Origin: UBA8886 sp963578705
GTDB lineage: Archaea > Thermoplasmatota > Poseidoniia > MGIII > CG-Epi1
Reading direction: 5' to 3'
Assembly (NCBI GenBank): GCA_963578705.1
Contig: CAUZDT010000010.1
Span: 1-27,988, forward strand
Length of the DNA: 27,988 nucleotides
The first letter of the stretch is position 1; each line of letters starts with the position of its first letter. A program made the position numbers and the translations under genes. The notes under the pieces were generated by a model, which worked only from the letters and a program-made list of their open reading frames with translations, searched no databases and was not told where the DNA came from. Shown piece by piece: positions 15,537 to 22,918 of this stretch.

Positions 15537-17606
15537 GTGGCCAGCCTTCCCGATTTCAGGCAGCTCTCCGACAGTGTGCGCACGCTCGACCGCGCGCGCG
15601 TCGAGTCGTTCCTGCTGGCGCACTGGCGGCTGCTGACGTTCCTGCTGGCGCTGCTGCTGCTCGGCGGCTTCTCGCCCTCGTCGGGCTACACGCGCTTCGC
15701 GCTGCTGGTCGCCGTGTGGGTGGGCGGGCTGCGCTGGGCGCAGAACCGGGGGCAGCTCGAGCCGCTCGACCTCGACCTCATCTGGGGCCGCTCGTTCCTG
15801 ATGTGGCGCACCGGGCGCGGCAAGCTCTTCATCGAGCGCATGGCGCAGTATCCCACCGTCTGGCGCCGCTTCGGCGACGTGGGGCTGGTGATGGTCTTCG
15901 GAACGATGGTGACGATGCTGTCACTGCTGGTGTGGCAGGCGTTCCTGGTCTTTGATATCCCCAAGTCAGCCGCAGTCTCCCCAAAGCTGATGCTGGGGCT
16001 GCCCGGCCTCAACCCGGTCATCCCGCTCTGGTATGGGATTGCCGCGCTCGCGATTGCGATTGTGGTGCACGAGTTCTGCCATGGCATTCTGGCGCGCGTC
16101 GCCAACGTGCGGCTGAAAGCGCTCGGCCTGCTCTTCTTCGCCGCGCCGATCGGCGCCTTCGTCGAGCCTGACGAAGAAGAGATGGTCGCGATGCGCCGCA
16201 TTGACCGCATGCGGCTCTACGCCGCCGGCCCCGCGTCGAACATCACGCTCGCTTTCCTCTTCGCACTGCTCTTTTCGTGGGGCATGGTTGCGGCGCTCGA
16301 GCCGGCGCACGACGGCGCGCTGACCGCGACAGTCGTCGCTGACTACGCCGGCGCCGAAGCTGGCCTCGAGCCGTGGATGCTGCTCACCGCGGTAAACGGC
16401 ACCGACATCGAGAGCGCCGCCGACTTCGGCGGGGCGCTGAACCAGACCTGGGCGGGGCAGAACGTGACTGTGCAGGCGCTCGACAAGGGGCAGTCGCGCA
16501 GCTTCGACGCCACGCTTGACGACAAGGGGAGCTACTACCTGCAGTATTACCCCGATTACTACGAGCCGTGGATGTCAGGGAAAGGCTTCCTCGGCGTCGC
16601 GGTGACCGACCAGTCGGCCGTCACCGACGGGCTGGCGCATCCGGCGCGGGATGGTTGGTCGCTGCTGCGCTACATCACGCTGCCGTTCCTGAAGCTGCAG
16701 CCGTTCCCCGAGCATTTCACCGCGCTCTTCGAGCCGAGCGGGTTGCCGGGGCTGCTGCCCGACGGGCTCTTCTGGATGACAGCCAACCTGTTCTACTGGA
16801 TTTTCTGGCTCAACCTGATGGTCGGCATGACCAACGCGCTGCCGGCGGTCCCGCTCGACGGCGGCTTCATCTTCGGCGACTCGGTCGCCGCCATGCTCGA
16901 CCGGCTCAAGTGGCCGGCGCTCTCGGCGGAGCGCAAGGAGCAAATCACCGACCGGCTCGTCTCGGCGCTCGCAATCCTGGTCATCTCGCTGGTCATCTGG
17001 CAAATGGTCGGCCCGCGGCTGGTCGGGACCGAGGTGGCGTTCCTGCAAGCGCGGTTTGACTCGAGCGACGACGAGGGGTGGAACGGCGCCAATTTCGATT
17101 TCGACGCGTCGCTGTCGGTCGGCGGCTTCGTCGAGTGGGAGTGGGATTTCGGCGACGGTGCGACCGCCAGCGGCGAACAGGCGTCGCACGCGTGGGATGC
17201 CGGCGGCGCCTACTACGTCGTGCTGACCGCCAAGGCCGCGGATGGCCACCAGAGTCGCGCCTACCAGCCGGTGGTCATCGACCAGCGCGCGCAGGCAAGC
17301 GGCGATGTTGATGTGCTCGACAGCGCGACAGAGGCAATCGCTGCCAGCCCCTACATCGGCGAGGTCCGCACCGTGATTTCCATTACCGGCGAGAACCTGC
17401 TCCTCTCCAGCGCCGTCACCGTCACGCTCATTTCGCCTTCCGGGGAGACGCAGCAGCAGGCCGTGACCGTCGGGGCGGGGAACACGCAATCCTGGGGCTG
17501 GACTGCCGACGGCGAGGTGGGTGACTGGGAGGTCGACCTCGAATCGGAGGATTTCGAGTTCAGCTACGAAGTGGCGTGGGAGCTGGATTACCGCCTTGCG
17601 GCCTGA
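15537..17606 (+). CDS. Site-2 protease (M50 family) with PDZ, PKD and C-terminal beta domains
   Basis: A 689-residue intramembrane metalloprotease. The zinc site is H178-E179-F-C-H182 in a membrane helix, and the third ligand is D441 in NALPAVPLDGG. Between them lies a PDZ-like domain (about 255-325) beginning VVADYAGAEAGLEPW. After the last helix (about 474-492) come a PKD domain (about 505-582, with WEWDFGDG) and a further beta domain (610-685) ending SYEVAWELDYRLAA. Site-2 proteases cut membrane-bound regulators or leftover signal peptides. The PKD and distal domains would be outside the cell and may bind substrate or surface glycans. The start is GTG at 15537. Its substrate is unknown; fusion to extracellular domains is not typical of bacterial RseP. 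Confidence 0.85.
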   Translation: MASLPDFRQLSDSVRTLDRARVESFLLAHWRLLTFLLALLLLGGFSPSSGYTRFALLVAVWVGGLRWAQNRGQLEPLDLDLIWGRSFLMWRTGRGKLFIERMAQYPTVWRRFGDVGLVMVFGTMVTMLSLLVWQAFLVFDIPKSAAVSPKLMLGLPGLNPVIPLWYGIAALAIAIVVHEFCHGILARVANVRLKALGLLFFAAPIGAFVEPDEEEMVAMRRIDRMRLYAAGPASNITLAFLFALLFSWGMVAALEPAHDGALTATVVADYAGAEAGLEPWMLLTAVNGTDIESAADFGGALNQTWAGQNVTVQALDKGQSRSFDATLDDKGSYYLQYYPDYYEPWMSGKGFLGVAVTDQSAVTDGLAHPARDGWSLLRYITLPFLKLQPFPEHFTALFEPSGLPGLLPDGLFWMTANLFYWIFWLNLMVGMTNALPAVPLDGGFIFGDSVAAMLDRLKWPALSAERKEQITDRLVSALAILVISLVIWQMVGPRLVGTEVAFLQARFDSSDDEGWNGANFDFDASLSVGGFVEWEWDFGDGATASGEQASHAWDAGGAYYVVLTAKAADGHQSRAYQPVVIDQRAQASGDVDVLDSATEAIAASPYIGEVRTVISITGENLLLSSAVTVTLISPSGETQQQAVTVGAGNTQSWGWTADGEVGDWEVDLESEDFEFSYEVAWELDYRLAA

Positions 17607-17632
17607 TTAATCGCGCCCACCGCGCTCATAAC

Positions 17633-17640
17633 TAATATTA
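17633..17640 (+). promoter_or_regulatory. TATA box for the HPPD-hmgA operon
   Basis: The palindromic stretch taatatta is centred about 32 bases before the HPPD ATG at 17669. It is followed by a run of eight C residues (17643-17650). Spacing suggests a leader of only a few bases. Confidence 0.5.
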
Positions 17641-17668
17641 AGCCCCCCCCGAGCCCTGCCGAGGCAGG

Positions 17669-18757
17669 ATGAGCGAAGACCCGATACCGCTGAAAGCCAT
17701 CCACCACGTCGAGTTGTGGGTCGGCAACGCCAAGCAGGCCGCCTACTACTACCGGCAGGCGTTCGGCTTCTCGCAGGTTGCCTACGCCGGGCTGGAAACG
17801 GGCGTGCGCGACCGCGCCAGCTACGTGCTGGAGCAGGGGCGCGTGCGGCTGGTGCTATCAACCCCGCTCAGCGGCGACAATGGCATGTCCTCGCATCTGG
17901 CACGGCACGGCGACGGCGTGCGCGACATCGCGTTCCACGTTGGCGACACGGATGCCTGCTTCGCCGCCGCCGTAGAGCGCGGCGCGAAAGTGGCGAGCGA
18001 GCCGCGGACGCTCAAGGACGAAAACGGGTCGGTGCGGCACGCCGCGATTCACACTTACGGCGACACGCTGCACTCGTTCATTTCGCACGACGACTACGAC
18101 GGCCCCTTCCTGCCAGGCTACCGCGCCGCGGCGATTGCAGGCGATTCCGTGGGGCTGCGGTTCGTCGACCACATCGTCGGCAACGTCGAGCTGGGGAAGA
18201 TGAACGAGTGGGCCGGTTTCTACGCTAGCGTCCTCGGCTTCAGCCAGCAGCAGCACTTCAGCGACGAGGATATCTCGACCGAGTACAGCGCGCTCATGTC
18301 GAAGGTAATGGAGTCAGACAACGGTCGCATCAAGTTCCCCCTCAACGAGCCTGCCGAGGGGCGGCGCAAGTCGCAGATTGAGGAGTACCTCGACTTCTAC
18401 GACGGCCCCGGCGTCCAGCACATTGCGCTGCTGACCGATGATATCATCAAGGCGGTTGAGAAGCTGCGCGCCAATGGCGTCGAGTTCCTGCACGTGCCCG
18501 ACGATTACTACGACACGCTGCAGAAGCGCGTCGGTGCGATTGACGAGGACATGGCGGAAATCCGCAGGCTGCGCATCCTCGTTGACCGCGATGACGAAGG
18601 ATACCTGCTACAATTATTCACCAAACCGGTCGAGGACCGGCCAACGCTCTTCTACGAGGTCATCCAGCGCAAGGGCTCGCGCGGCTTCGGCTACGGCAAC
18701 TTCAAGGCGCTGTTCGAGGCCATCGAGCTGGAACAGGCAGCCCGCGGGAATCTCTGA
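17669..18757 (+). CDS. hpd: 4-hydroxyphenylpyruvate dioxygenase
   Basis: A 362-residue two-domain VOC enzyme that converts 4-hydroxyphenylpyruvate and O2 to homogentisate and CO2, the committed step of tyrosine breakdown. The non-heme iron ligands are H168 (FVDHIVGNV), H251 (VQHIALLTDD) and E330 (FYEVIQRKG). The C-terminal GSRGFGYGNFKALFEAIE is the gating helix characteristic of HPPD and distinguishes it from hydroxymandelate synthase-like relatives only in part. The length is normal. The stop overlaps the hmgA start as TGATG, so the two are translated in sequence. The plus-strand TATA box upstream should drive both. It is firmly assigned. Confidence 0.95.
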   Translation: MSEDPIPLKAIHHVELWVGNAKQAAYYYRQAFGFSQVAYAGLETGVRDRASYVLEQGRVRLVLSTPLSGDNGMSSHLARHGDGVRDIAFHVGDTDACFAAAVERGAKVASEPRTLKDENGSVRHAAIHTYGDTLHSFISHDDYDGPFLPGYRAAAIAGDSVGLRFVDHIVGNVELGKMNEWAGFYASVLGFSQQQHFSDEDISTEYSALMSKVMESDNGRIKFPLNEPAEGRRKSQIEEYLDFYDGPGVQHIALLTDDIIKAVEKLRANGVEFLHVPDDYYDTLQKRVGAIDEDMAEIRRLRILVDRDDEGYLLQLFTKPVEDRPTLFYEVIQRKGSRGFGYGNFKALFEAIELEQAARGNL

Positions 18758-19944
18758 TGCACCGCTACCACCGGCTGGGTGAGCTGCCGAAGAAGCGGCA
18801 CATGGCGCTGCGCAAGCCGGAGGGCGGCATCTATTACGAGGAGCTGAAGGGCAACAGGGGGTTCGTCGGACCGTCGTCGCTGCTCTACCATCTCCACCGC
18901 CCCACCGCCGTCGTCGGGACGAAACTGCTGCGCGAAGTCAAGCTCGAGGAGGACCCCGACCAGCGGCTGCGCATGCGCCACTTCTTTTCCGACCGGCTGA
19001 AGCGCGGCGGAAGCCCGGTGCTCGACCGCACGGCGATTATGTTCAACAACGACGTCACGCTCTGGATGGCGTTTCCCGACGCGGAAGACGAGTTCTACTA
19101 CCGCAACGCGCAGGCCGACGAAATCGTCTACGTCAGCGACGGGAGCGGGACGCTCGAGACCGCCTTCGGGGAACTCACCTACAGTCAAGGTGACTACCTC
19201 GTTATTCCGCGCGGCATCCTGCACCGCTACCACCTTGGTAAAGGTGATCAGCGCTTCTTCATCACTGAAGCAAAGGGTGAGGTGCGCACACCCAAGCGCT
19301 ATCGCAACGAATACGGCCAGCTCATCGAGCGCTCGCCCTTCAGCGAGCGCGACTGGCGCGTGCCCGAAAATCTCAAGACGGTCGACAAGCAGGAGCCAAC
19401 CGCCATCATCGTCAAGCAGCGTGACCTGCTGACCGAGGTTACGCTGGCCCACCACCCCTGCGACGTCGTCGGCTGGGACGGCTACTACTACCCGTATGCT
19501 TTCAGCATCCACGACTTCGAGCCGATTGTCGGCCGCTACCACGAGCCGCCGCCGGTCCACCAGACCTTCCAGGGCGATAATTTCGTCTTGTGCAGTTTCT
19601 GCCCGCGTCCCTACGACTTCGGCGAGGATGCCATCCCGGCGCCCTACAACCACGCCAACGTCATGTCCGACGAGGTCATCTACTACGCCAGCCCGAAGTT
19701 CATGTCGCGCAAGGGTATCGAATACGGCTCGATCACGCTCCACCCCGACGGCATCACCCACGGCCCGCACCCCGGCCGCTACGAGGCAAGTATCGGCGCC
19801 GAGGCGACGGATGAGCTGGCGGTGATGGTCGATACCTACTACCCGCTCAAGGTTGCCAAACAGGCCCTCGATATCGAGGACGGCGACTACGGCCGCTCCT
19901 GGCTCTCCGACGGCGAAGGCTTCGAGGACGCGCTCGGGACCTGA
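18757..19944 (+). CDS. hmgA: Homogentisate 1,2-dioxygenase (short prokaryotic form)
   Basis: A 395-residue cupin-fold iron dioxygenase that opens homogentisate to maleylacetoacetate. Key features are the catalytic histidine region PPPVHQTFQG (H268), YNHANVMSDEVIYY with H299 and D305/E306 for iron binding, and DGITHGPHPG with H335. The spacing H-x6-D-E resembles short bacterial forms rather than the human enzyme, where the ligand glutamate is six residues after the histidine. The length (395 against about 440) also fits that branch. The start ATG shares bases with the HPPD stop. The product needs an isomerase before fumarylacetoacetase can act; none is recognisable here. Confidence 0.93.
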   Translation: MHRYHRLGELPKKRHMALRKPEGGIYYEELKGNRGFVGPSSLLYHLHRPTAVVGTKLLREVKLEEDPDQRLRMRHFFSDRLKRGGSPVLDRTAIMFNNDVTLWMAFPDAEDEFYYRNAQADEIVYVSDGSGTLETAFGELTYSQGDYLVIPRGILHRYHLGKGDQRFFITEAKGEVRTPKRYRNEYGQLIERSPFSERDWRVPENLKTVDKQEPTAIIVKQRDLLTEVTLAHHPCDVVGWDGYYYPYAFSIHDFEPIVGRYHEPPPVHQTFQGDNFVLCSFCPRPYDFGEDAIPAPYNHANVMSDEVIYYASPKFMSRKGIEYGSITLHPDGITHGPHPGRYEASIGAEATDELAVMVDTYYPLKVAKQALDIEDGDYGRSWLSDGEGFEDALGT

Positions 19945-19957
19945 AGCGAGCGCAGCC

Positions 19958-19964
19958 GTTTACA
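19958..19964 (+). promoter_or_regulatory. TATA-like element for the aldo/keto reductase gene
   Basis: The stretch gtttaca is centred about 32 bases before the ATG at 19993. It is a weak match and read-through from hmgA is equally possible. Confidence 0.3.
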
Positions 19965-19992
19965 TGGTACCCGCTGAATCCCACCCAGAACC

Positions 19993-20832
19993 ATGAGTCC
20001 CACCGATGCGCTGCCGCCGTTCCTGTACGGCACCGCCTGGAAAGAAGAGCGCACCGGCCCGCTGGTCGAACTGGCGCTGCGGCAGGGGTTCCGCGGCATC
20101 GACGCCGCCAACCAGCGCAAGCACTACAACGAGGCGGCGGCGGGCGAGGCGGTCGCGCGCGCGATAGCGGCCGGCACGGTCGCCCGCGAGGAGCTGTTCC
20201 TGCAGACCAAGTTCACCCACCGGCCGGGGCAGGACCAGAGACTGCCGTACGACCCGGCGGCGCCGGTCGGCGAACAAGTGCGGCAGTCTTTCGAGAGCTC
20301 GCTGGAACACCTACGCACCAGTTATCTGGACTCGTACCTGCTGCACGGCCCCAGCCAACGACCGGGGCTGATGGAGCAGGATTGGGAAGCGTGGTTCGCG
20401 ATGGAGGCGCTGCACGCTGATGGTCGCGTGCGGGCGCTTGGCGTCAGCAATTTTGACTCCGGGCAGCTGGAGATGCTGCTCGACCGCGCCACCGTCAGGC
20501 CGACCTTCGTCCAGAACCGCTGCTTCGCCGCCACCGGCTGGGACTGGCAGGTGCGGCAGGTGTGCCGCGAGCACAGCATCGCTTACCAGGGCTTCAGCCT
20601 GCTGACCGCCAACCGCGAAGTATGGCTGGGCCAGCGCGTCGCCGGAATCGGCGACGCGCATTCGCTGGCGCCGGCACAGGTCATCTTCTGCCTAGCGCTC
20701 GAGCTGGGGATGCTGCCGCTGACCGGCACGACCGACGCGGCGCACATGGCCGATGCCTTGGCGTGCCGGACGGGGGTCCTGTCCGCTACGGAGGTCGCGG
20801 AACTGGAAGGGATTGCCCTGCGGCAGGGGTAA
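19993..20832 (+). CDS. Aldo/keto reductase family protein
   Basis: A 279-residue (beta/alpha)8-barrel NADPH-dependent oxidoreductase of the AKR family. The catalytic tetrad is readable: D37 (FRGIDAAN), Y45 (KHYNEAAAG), K73 (LQTKFTH) and H118 (SYLLHGP). GVSNFDSGQLEMLLD is the classic AKR segment and PLTGTTDAAHMADAL the cofactor-binding end. Substrate cannot be told from sequence. It follows hmgA by 48 bases on the same strand, so it may be transcribed with the tyrosine genes, but nothing shows that it acts in that pathway. The length is slightly shorter than the typical 310-320 residues. Confidence 0.9.
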   Translation: MSPTDALPPFLYGTAWKEERTGPLVELALRQGFRGIDAANQRKHYNEAAAGEAVARAIAAGTVAREELFLQTKFTHRPGQDQRLPYDPAAPVGEQVRQSFESSLEHLRTSYLDSYLLHGPSQRPGLMEQDWEAWFAMEALHADGRVRALGVSNFDSGQLEMLLDRATVRPTFVQNRCFAATGWDWQVRQVCREHSIAYQGFSLLTANREVWLGQRVAGIGDAHSLAPAQVIFCLALELGMLPLTGTTDAAHMADALACRTGVLSATEVAELEGIALRQG

Positions 20833-20904
20833 TAATAGGGCAGCACTGTCCCGGCGTGCGATTCCCAATGCTGTTGGCCGCGCCGGCGCTGCACCCGGCC
20901 TGAT

Positions 20905-20909
20905 GGAGG
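20905..20909 (+). promoter_or_regulatory. Shine-Dalgarno sequence for the ZIP transporter
   Basis: GGAGG lies five bases before the ATG at 20915. Most other genes in the window have no such site, so this gene probably has a leadered message or is translated from a longer transcript. Confidence 0.6.
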
Positions 20910-20914
20910 AATAG

Positions 20915-21682
20915 ATGGACGACCAGACAATCATCTTCCTGCTGGCGGCAATCATGTTCGCCGGCGCGCTGGCGTTCGGCTACATCCCGCTCGGCTTCCG
21001 TTTTTCCCACGCGCGGCTGGAGCAGTTCATGGCGCTTGGCGCCGGGGTGCTGGTCGGCTCCGCCTTCCTGGTCATCATCCCCGAGGGGCTGGAGCTGACG
21101 CTGGGTGGGGCGGCCGGAATCGCGCCACTGTTTCTCGGCGGCGCGATCCTAGCCGGCTTCACGCTGATGCTGCTGCTCGAATTCTTCGGGCTGCCGCACG
21201 CGGTCCACCATGAGGAGGACCGCGAGCTGCTGAGCCTCTCGGCGACCATCGGACTGGTCATCCACGCCTTGGTCGACGGGCTGGCGCTCGGTGCCTCGGT
21301 CACCAGCAGCACCGAGACGGGGCTGATTGTCTTCGTCGCCATCATGCTCCACAAAGGACCGACTGCCTTCGGACTGGCGTCGTTCCTGGCACACATCAAG
21401 ACCGGGCAGGCGCGGTCGCGGCTCTACCTGCTGCTCTTCGCGCTGACGTCGCCGCTGGCGGCTATCCTAGCGTTCTACGCCCTGCGCGACAGCGCACTGG
21501 CGAGCGACGCCAACGTCGGGCTGGCGCTGCTCTTCTCGGCCGGGACGTTCCTCTACGTCGCGACGGTGGACGTCCTGCCCCAGGTGCACAGCCACAACCA
21601 CGACGGCGAGTCGCCGACCAGATTCGTTATTCTGGGGATGCTGCTGGTACTGATGGTGGCGCTGCTCGGGCCGGGCCACTAG
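20915..21682 (+). CDS. ZIP family divalent metal transporter (ZIP9-like)
   Basis: A 255-residue membrane protein with about eight helices. The two metal-site helices are GLVIHALVDGLALGASV and AIMLHKGPTAFGLASFL, close to the ZIP9 branch (HAxxDGxALGA and AIMLHKxPxAFGL). A His-rich loop with HAVHHEED near 95-102 and a second HSHNHD near 224 are typical metal-sensing or metal-gathering loops. ZIP proteins bring Zn, Fe or Mn into the cytoplasm; iron would suit the neighbouring iron dioxygenases, but metal preference cannot be read from sequence. It has its own Shine-Dalgarno site, and the nearest upstream gene ends 82 bases away. Confidence 0.9.
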   Translation: MDDQTIIFLLAAIMFAGALAFGYIPLGFRFSHARLEQFMALGAGVLVGSAFLVIIPEGLELTLGGAAGIAPLFLGGAILAGFTLMLLLEFFGLPHAVHHEEDRELLSLSATIGLVIHALVDGLALGASVTSSTETGLIVFVAIMLHKGPTAFGLASFLAHIKTGQARSRLYLLLFALTSPLAAILAFYALRDSALASDANVGLALLFSAGTFLYVATVDVLPQVHSHNHDGESPTRFVILGMLLVLMVALLGPGH

Positions 21683-21767
21683 GGGCTGCCGGCGCTTGAA
21701 ATCGAGCGGCTGGCCACCCCTGCCACCCCGGGGAAGGTACTGGAAACCCCAAAGGCGTGGAAAAACC

Positions 21768-21775
21768 ATTTATAA
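21768..21775 (+). promoter_or_regulatory. TATA box for the second oxidase operon
   Basis: The sequence atttataa is a near-consensus archaeal TATA box. A start near 21797 would leave a leader of about 65 bases before the ATG at 21863, long for this genome, so the leader could carry regulation. The rest of 21683-21862 shows no gene. Confidence 0.55.
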
Positions 21776-21862
21776 CGAGGTTGCGCATTACCGCTTCGGT
21801 AGTGGCATGTAATCTTGCAGGGGCATATCCTGCCCGCAGCGGGACGTGTGAAAAACGGGAAA

Positions 21863-22366
21863 ATGGAAAAAGGAGCGCCCCGAACCGCATCCCGCATAAC
21901 GACTGCCCTGCTGCCGCTCCTGCCGCTCCTCTTCGCCCTGCCGTCCACGAGCGCCAGCGAGACGGAGCTGTGGGACAGCGGCGAACTGGAGCAGGGAGCG
22001 AACTGGACACACACCTTCTCCATGGCGACCAACGACATGTTCTACTGCAAACCACATTCCCCCGACAAGGGCTTCGCCGACTTCACCGGCTGGGTGAATG
22101 TATCCGATGACACCAATGCCAGCGCCAAGGACGTCACCATTTACATCAATGACTTCAGTTACGAGCCGCGCGCGGTGCTGATCAAGCCCGGCACCAGCGT
22201 CACCTGGACCAACAACGACAGCGCCGTCCATACCGCCACCAAGATGGATATGGACGGACGCGAGGAGGAGGAAGATACCCCCGGCCTCGGACTGGGGGCG
22301 ACGGCCACCGCCCTCGCAGCAACCTCCATCGTAGCCAGCCTCCGGAAGCGGGGGAGGCAGCGATGA
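21863..22366 (+). CDS. Secreted, anchored cupredoxin-like protein with halves in swapped order
   Basis: A 167-residue protein with signal peptide (about 1-32). Residues 33-80 (DSGELEQG...FYCKPH...GWVNV) look like the C-terminal half of a plastocyanin, carrying C62 and H65. Residues 88-128 (VTIYINDFSYEPRAVLIKPG, then TVTWTN-like SVTWTNNDSAVHT) look like the N-terminal half, carrying H123. In ordinary cupredoxins the order is reversed, so this is a circular permutation or the joined remains of two domains. The usual axial methionine is not at its place. The end, PGLGLGATATALAATSIVAS plus RKRGRQR, is a PGF-CTERM-like anchor. I chose ATG 21863 over a TTG at 21815 because it gives a clean signal peptide. 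It overlaps the CuA gene by four bases and may feed it electrons. Confidence 0.7.
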   Translation: MEKGAPRTASRITTALLPLLPLLFALPSTSASETELWDSGELEQGANWTHTFSMATNDMFYCKPHSPDKGFADFTGWVNVSDDTNASAKDVTIYINDFSYEPRAVLIKPGTSVTWTNNDSAVHTATKMDMDGREEEEDTPGLGLGATATALAATSIVASLRKRGRQR

Positions 22367-22917
22367 ACCGCTCCAGCGAGCCACTCTACGTCTTGCTTAC
22401 CGGCCTCTCGCTTGTCCTCTTGATTATCCCCTGGATTCTGGGCGGTGCCTTCGCCCCGGAGGGGGGAGGCGGTGACAGCGGCGCCCACGCCGGCCACGGT
22501 GGTGGCGGCGGGGGGATGACTGCGGGCGAGTTCATGCAGACCGCCCTCCGCTTCGAGTCCGACAACTGGAACGAATCGCTCGGCATCGTTGTCGCCCCCG
22601 ACCCGGGCTGGATGATAATGGGCGGGCATCGGATGTCGATGAGCCCGGTCTACCTCGCCGCCTACCAGTGGGGCTATACTCCAGCGGCAATCCAGCTCGA
22701 GGCCGGTGTCGAGTACCAGTTCAACATGATGGCACTGGACGTCTACCATGGCGCCTCAATCAACACCGACTCCGGCAGCCAGATGATTCGGCTGACTCCG
22801 GGATTTGTGCTTGAAACGAGACTGACTTTCGACGAGCCGGGGACTTACACCCTCTACTGCACCTACTACTGCGGCAAGGACCACAACTCCATGAGCGGCA
22901 GCATCGTCGTAGTGTGA
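22363..22917 (+). CDS. CuA subunit (subunit II) of a B-type, ba3-like heme-copper oxidase
   Basis: A 184-residue protein with one N-terminal helix (about 9-29), a Gly/His-rich linker (34-51) and an outer cupredoxin domain (about 95-184). The CuA ligands are complete: H129 in DVYHGAS, and C166, C170, H174 and M177 in CTYYCGKDHNSM. The single anchor helix and short length match ba3-type subunit II rather than the two-helix aa3 form encoded at 5093-5746. The residue between the cysteines that is often glutamate is tyrosine here, but that position binds through its backbone. The gene overlaps its upstream neighbour (ATGA) and is one base from subunit I. It should pass electrons to the low-spin heme of that subunit. 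Confidence 0.87.
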   Translation: MNRSSEPLYVLLTGLSLVLLIIPWILGGAFAPEGGGGDSGAHAGHGGGGGGMTAGEFMQTALRFESDNWNESLGIVVAPDPGWMIMGGHRMSMSPVYLAAYQWGYTPAAIQLEAGVEYQFNMMALDVYHGASINTDSGSQMIRLTPGFVLETRLTFDEPGTYTLYCTYYCGKDHNSMSGSIVVV

Positions 22918-22918
22918 C

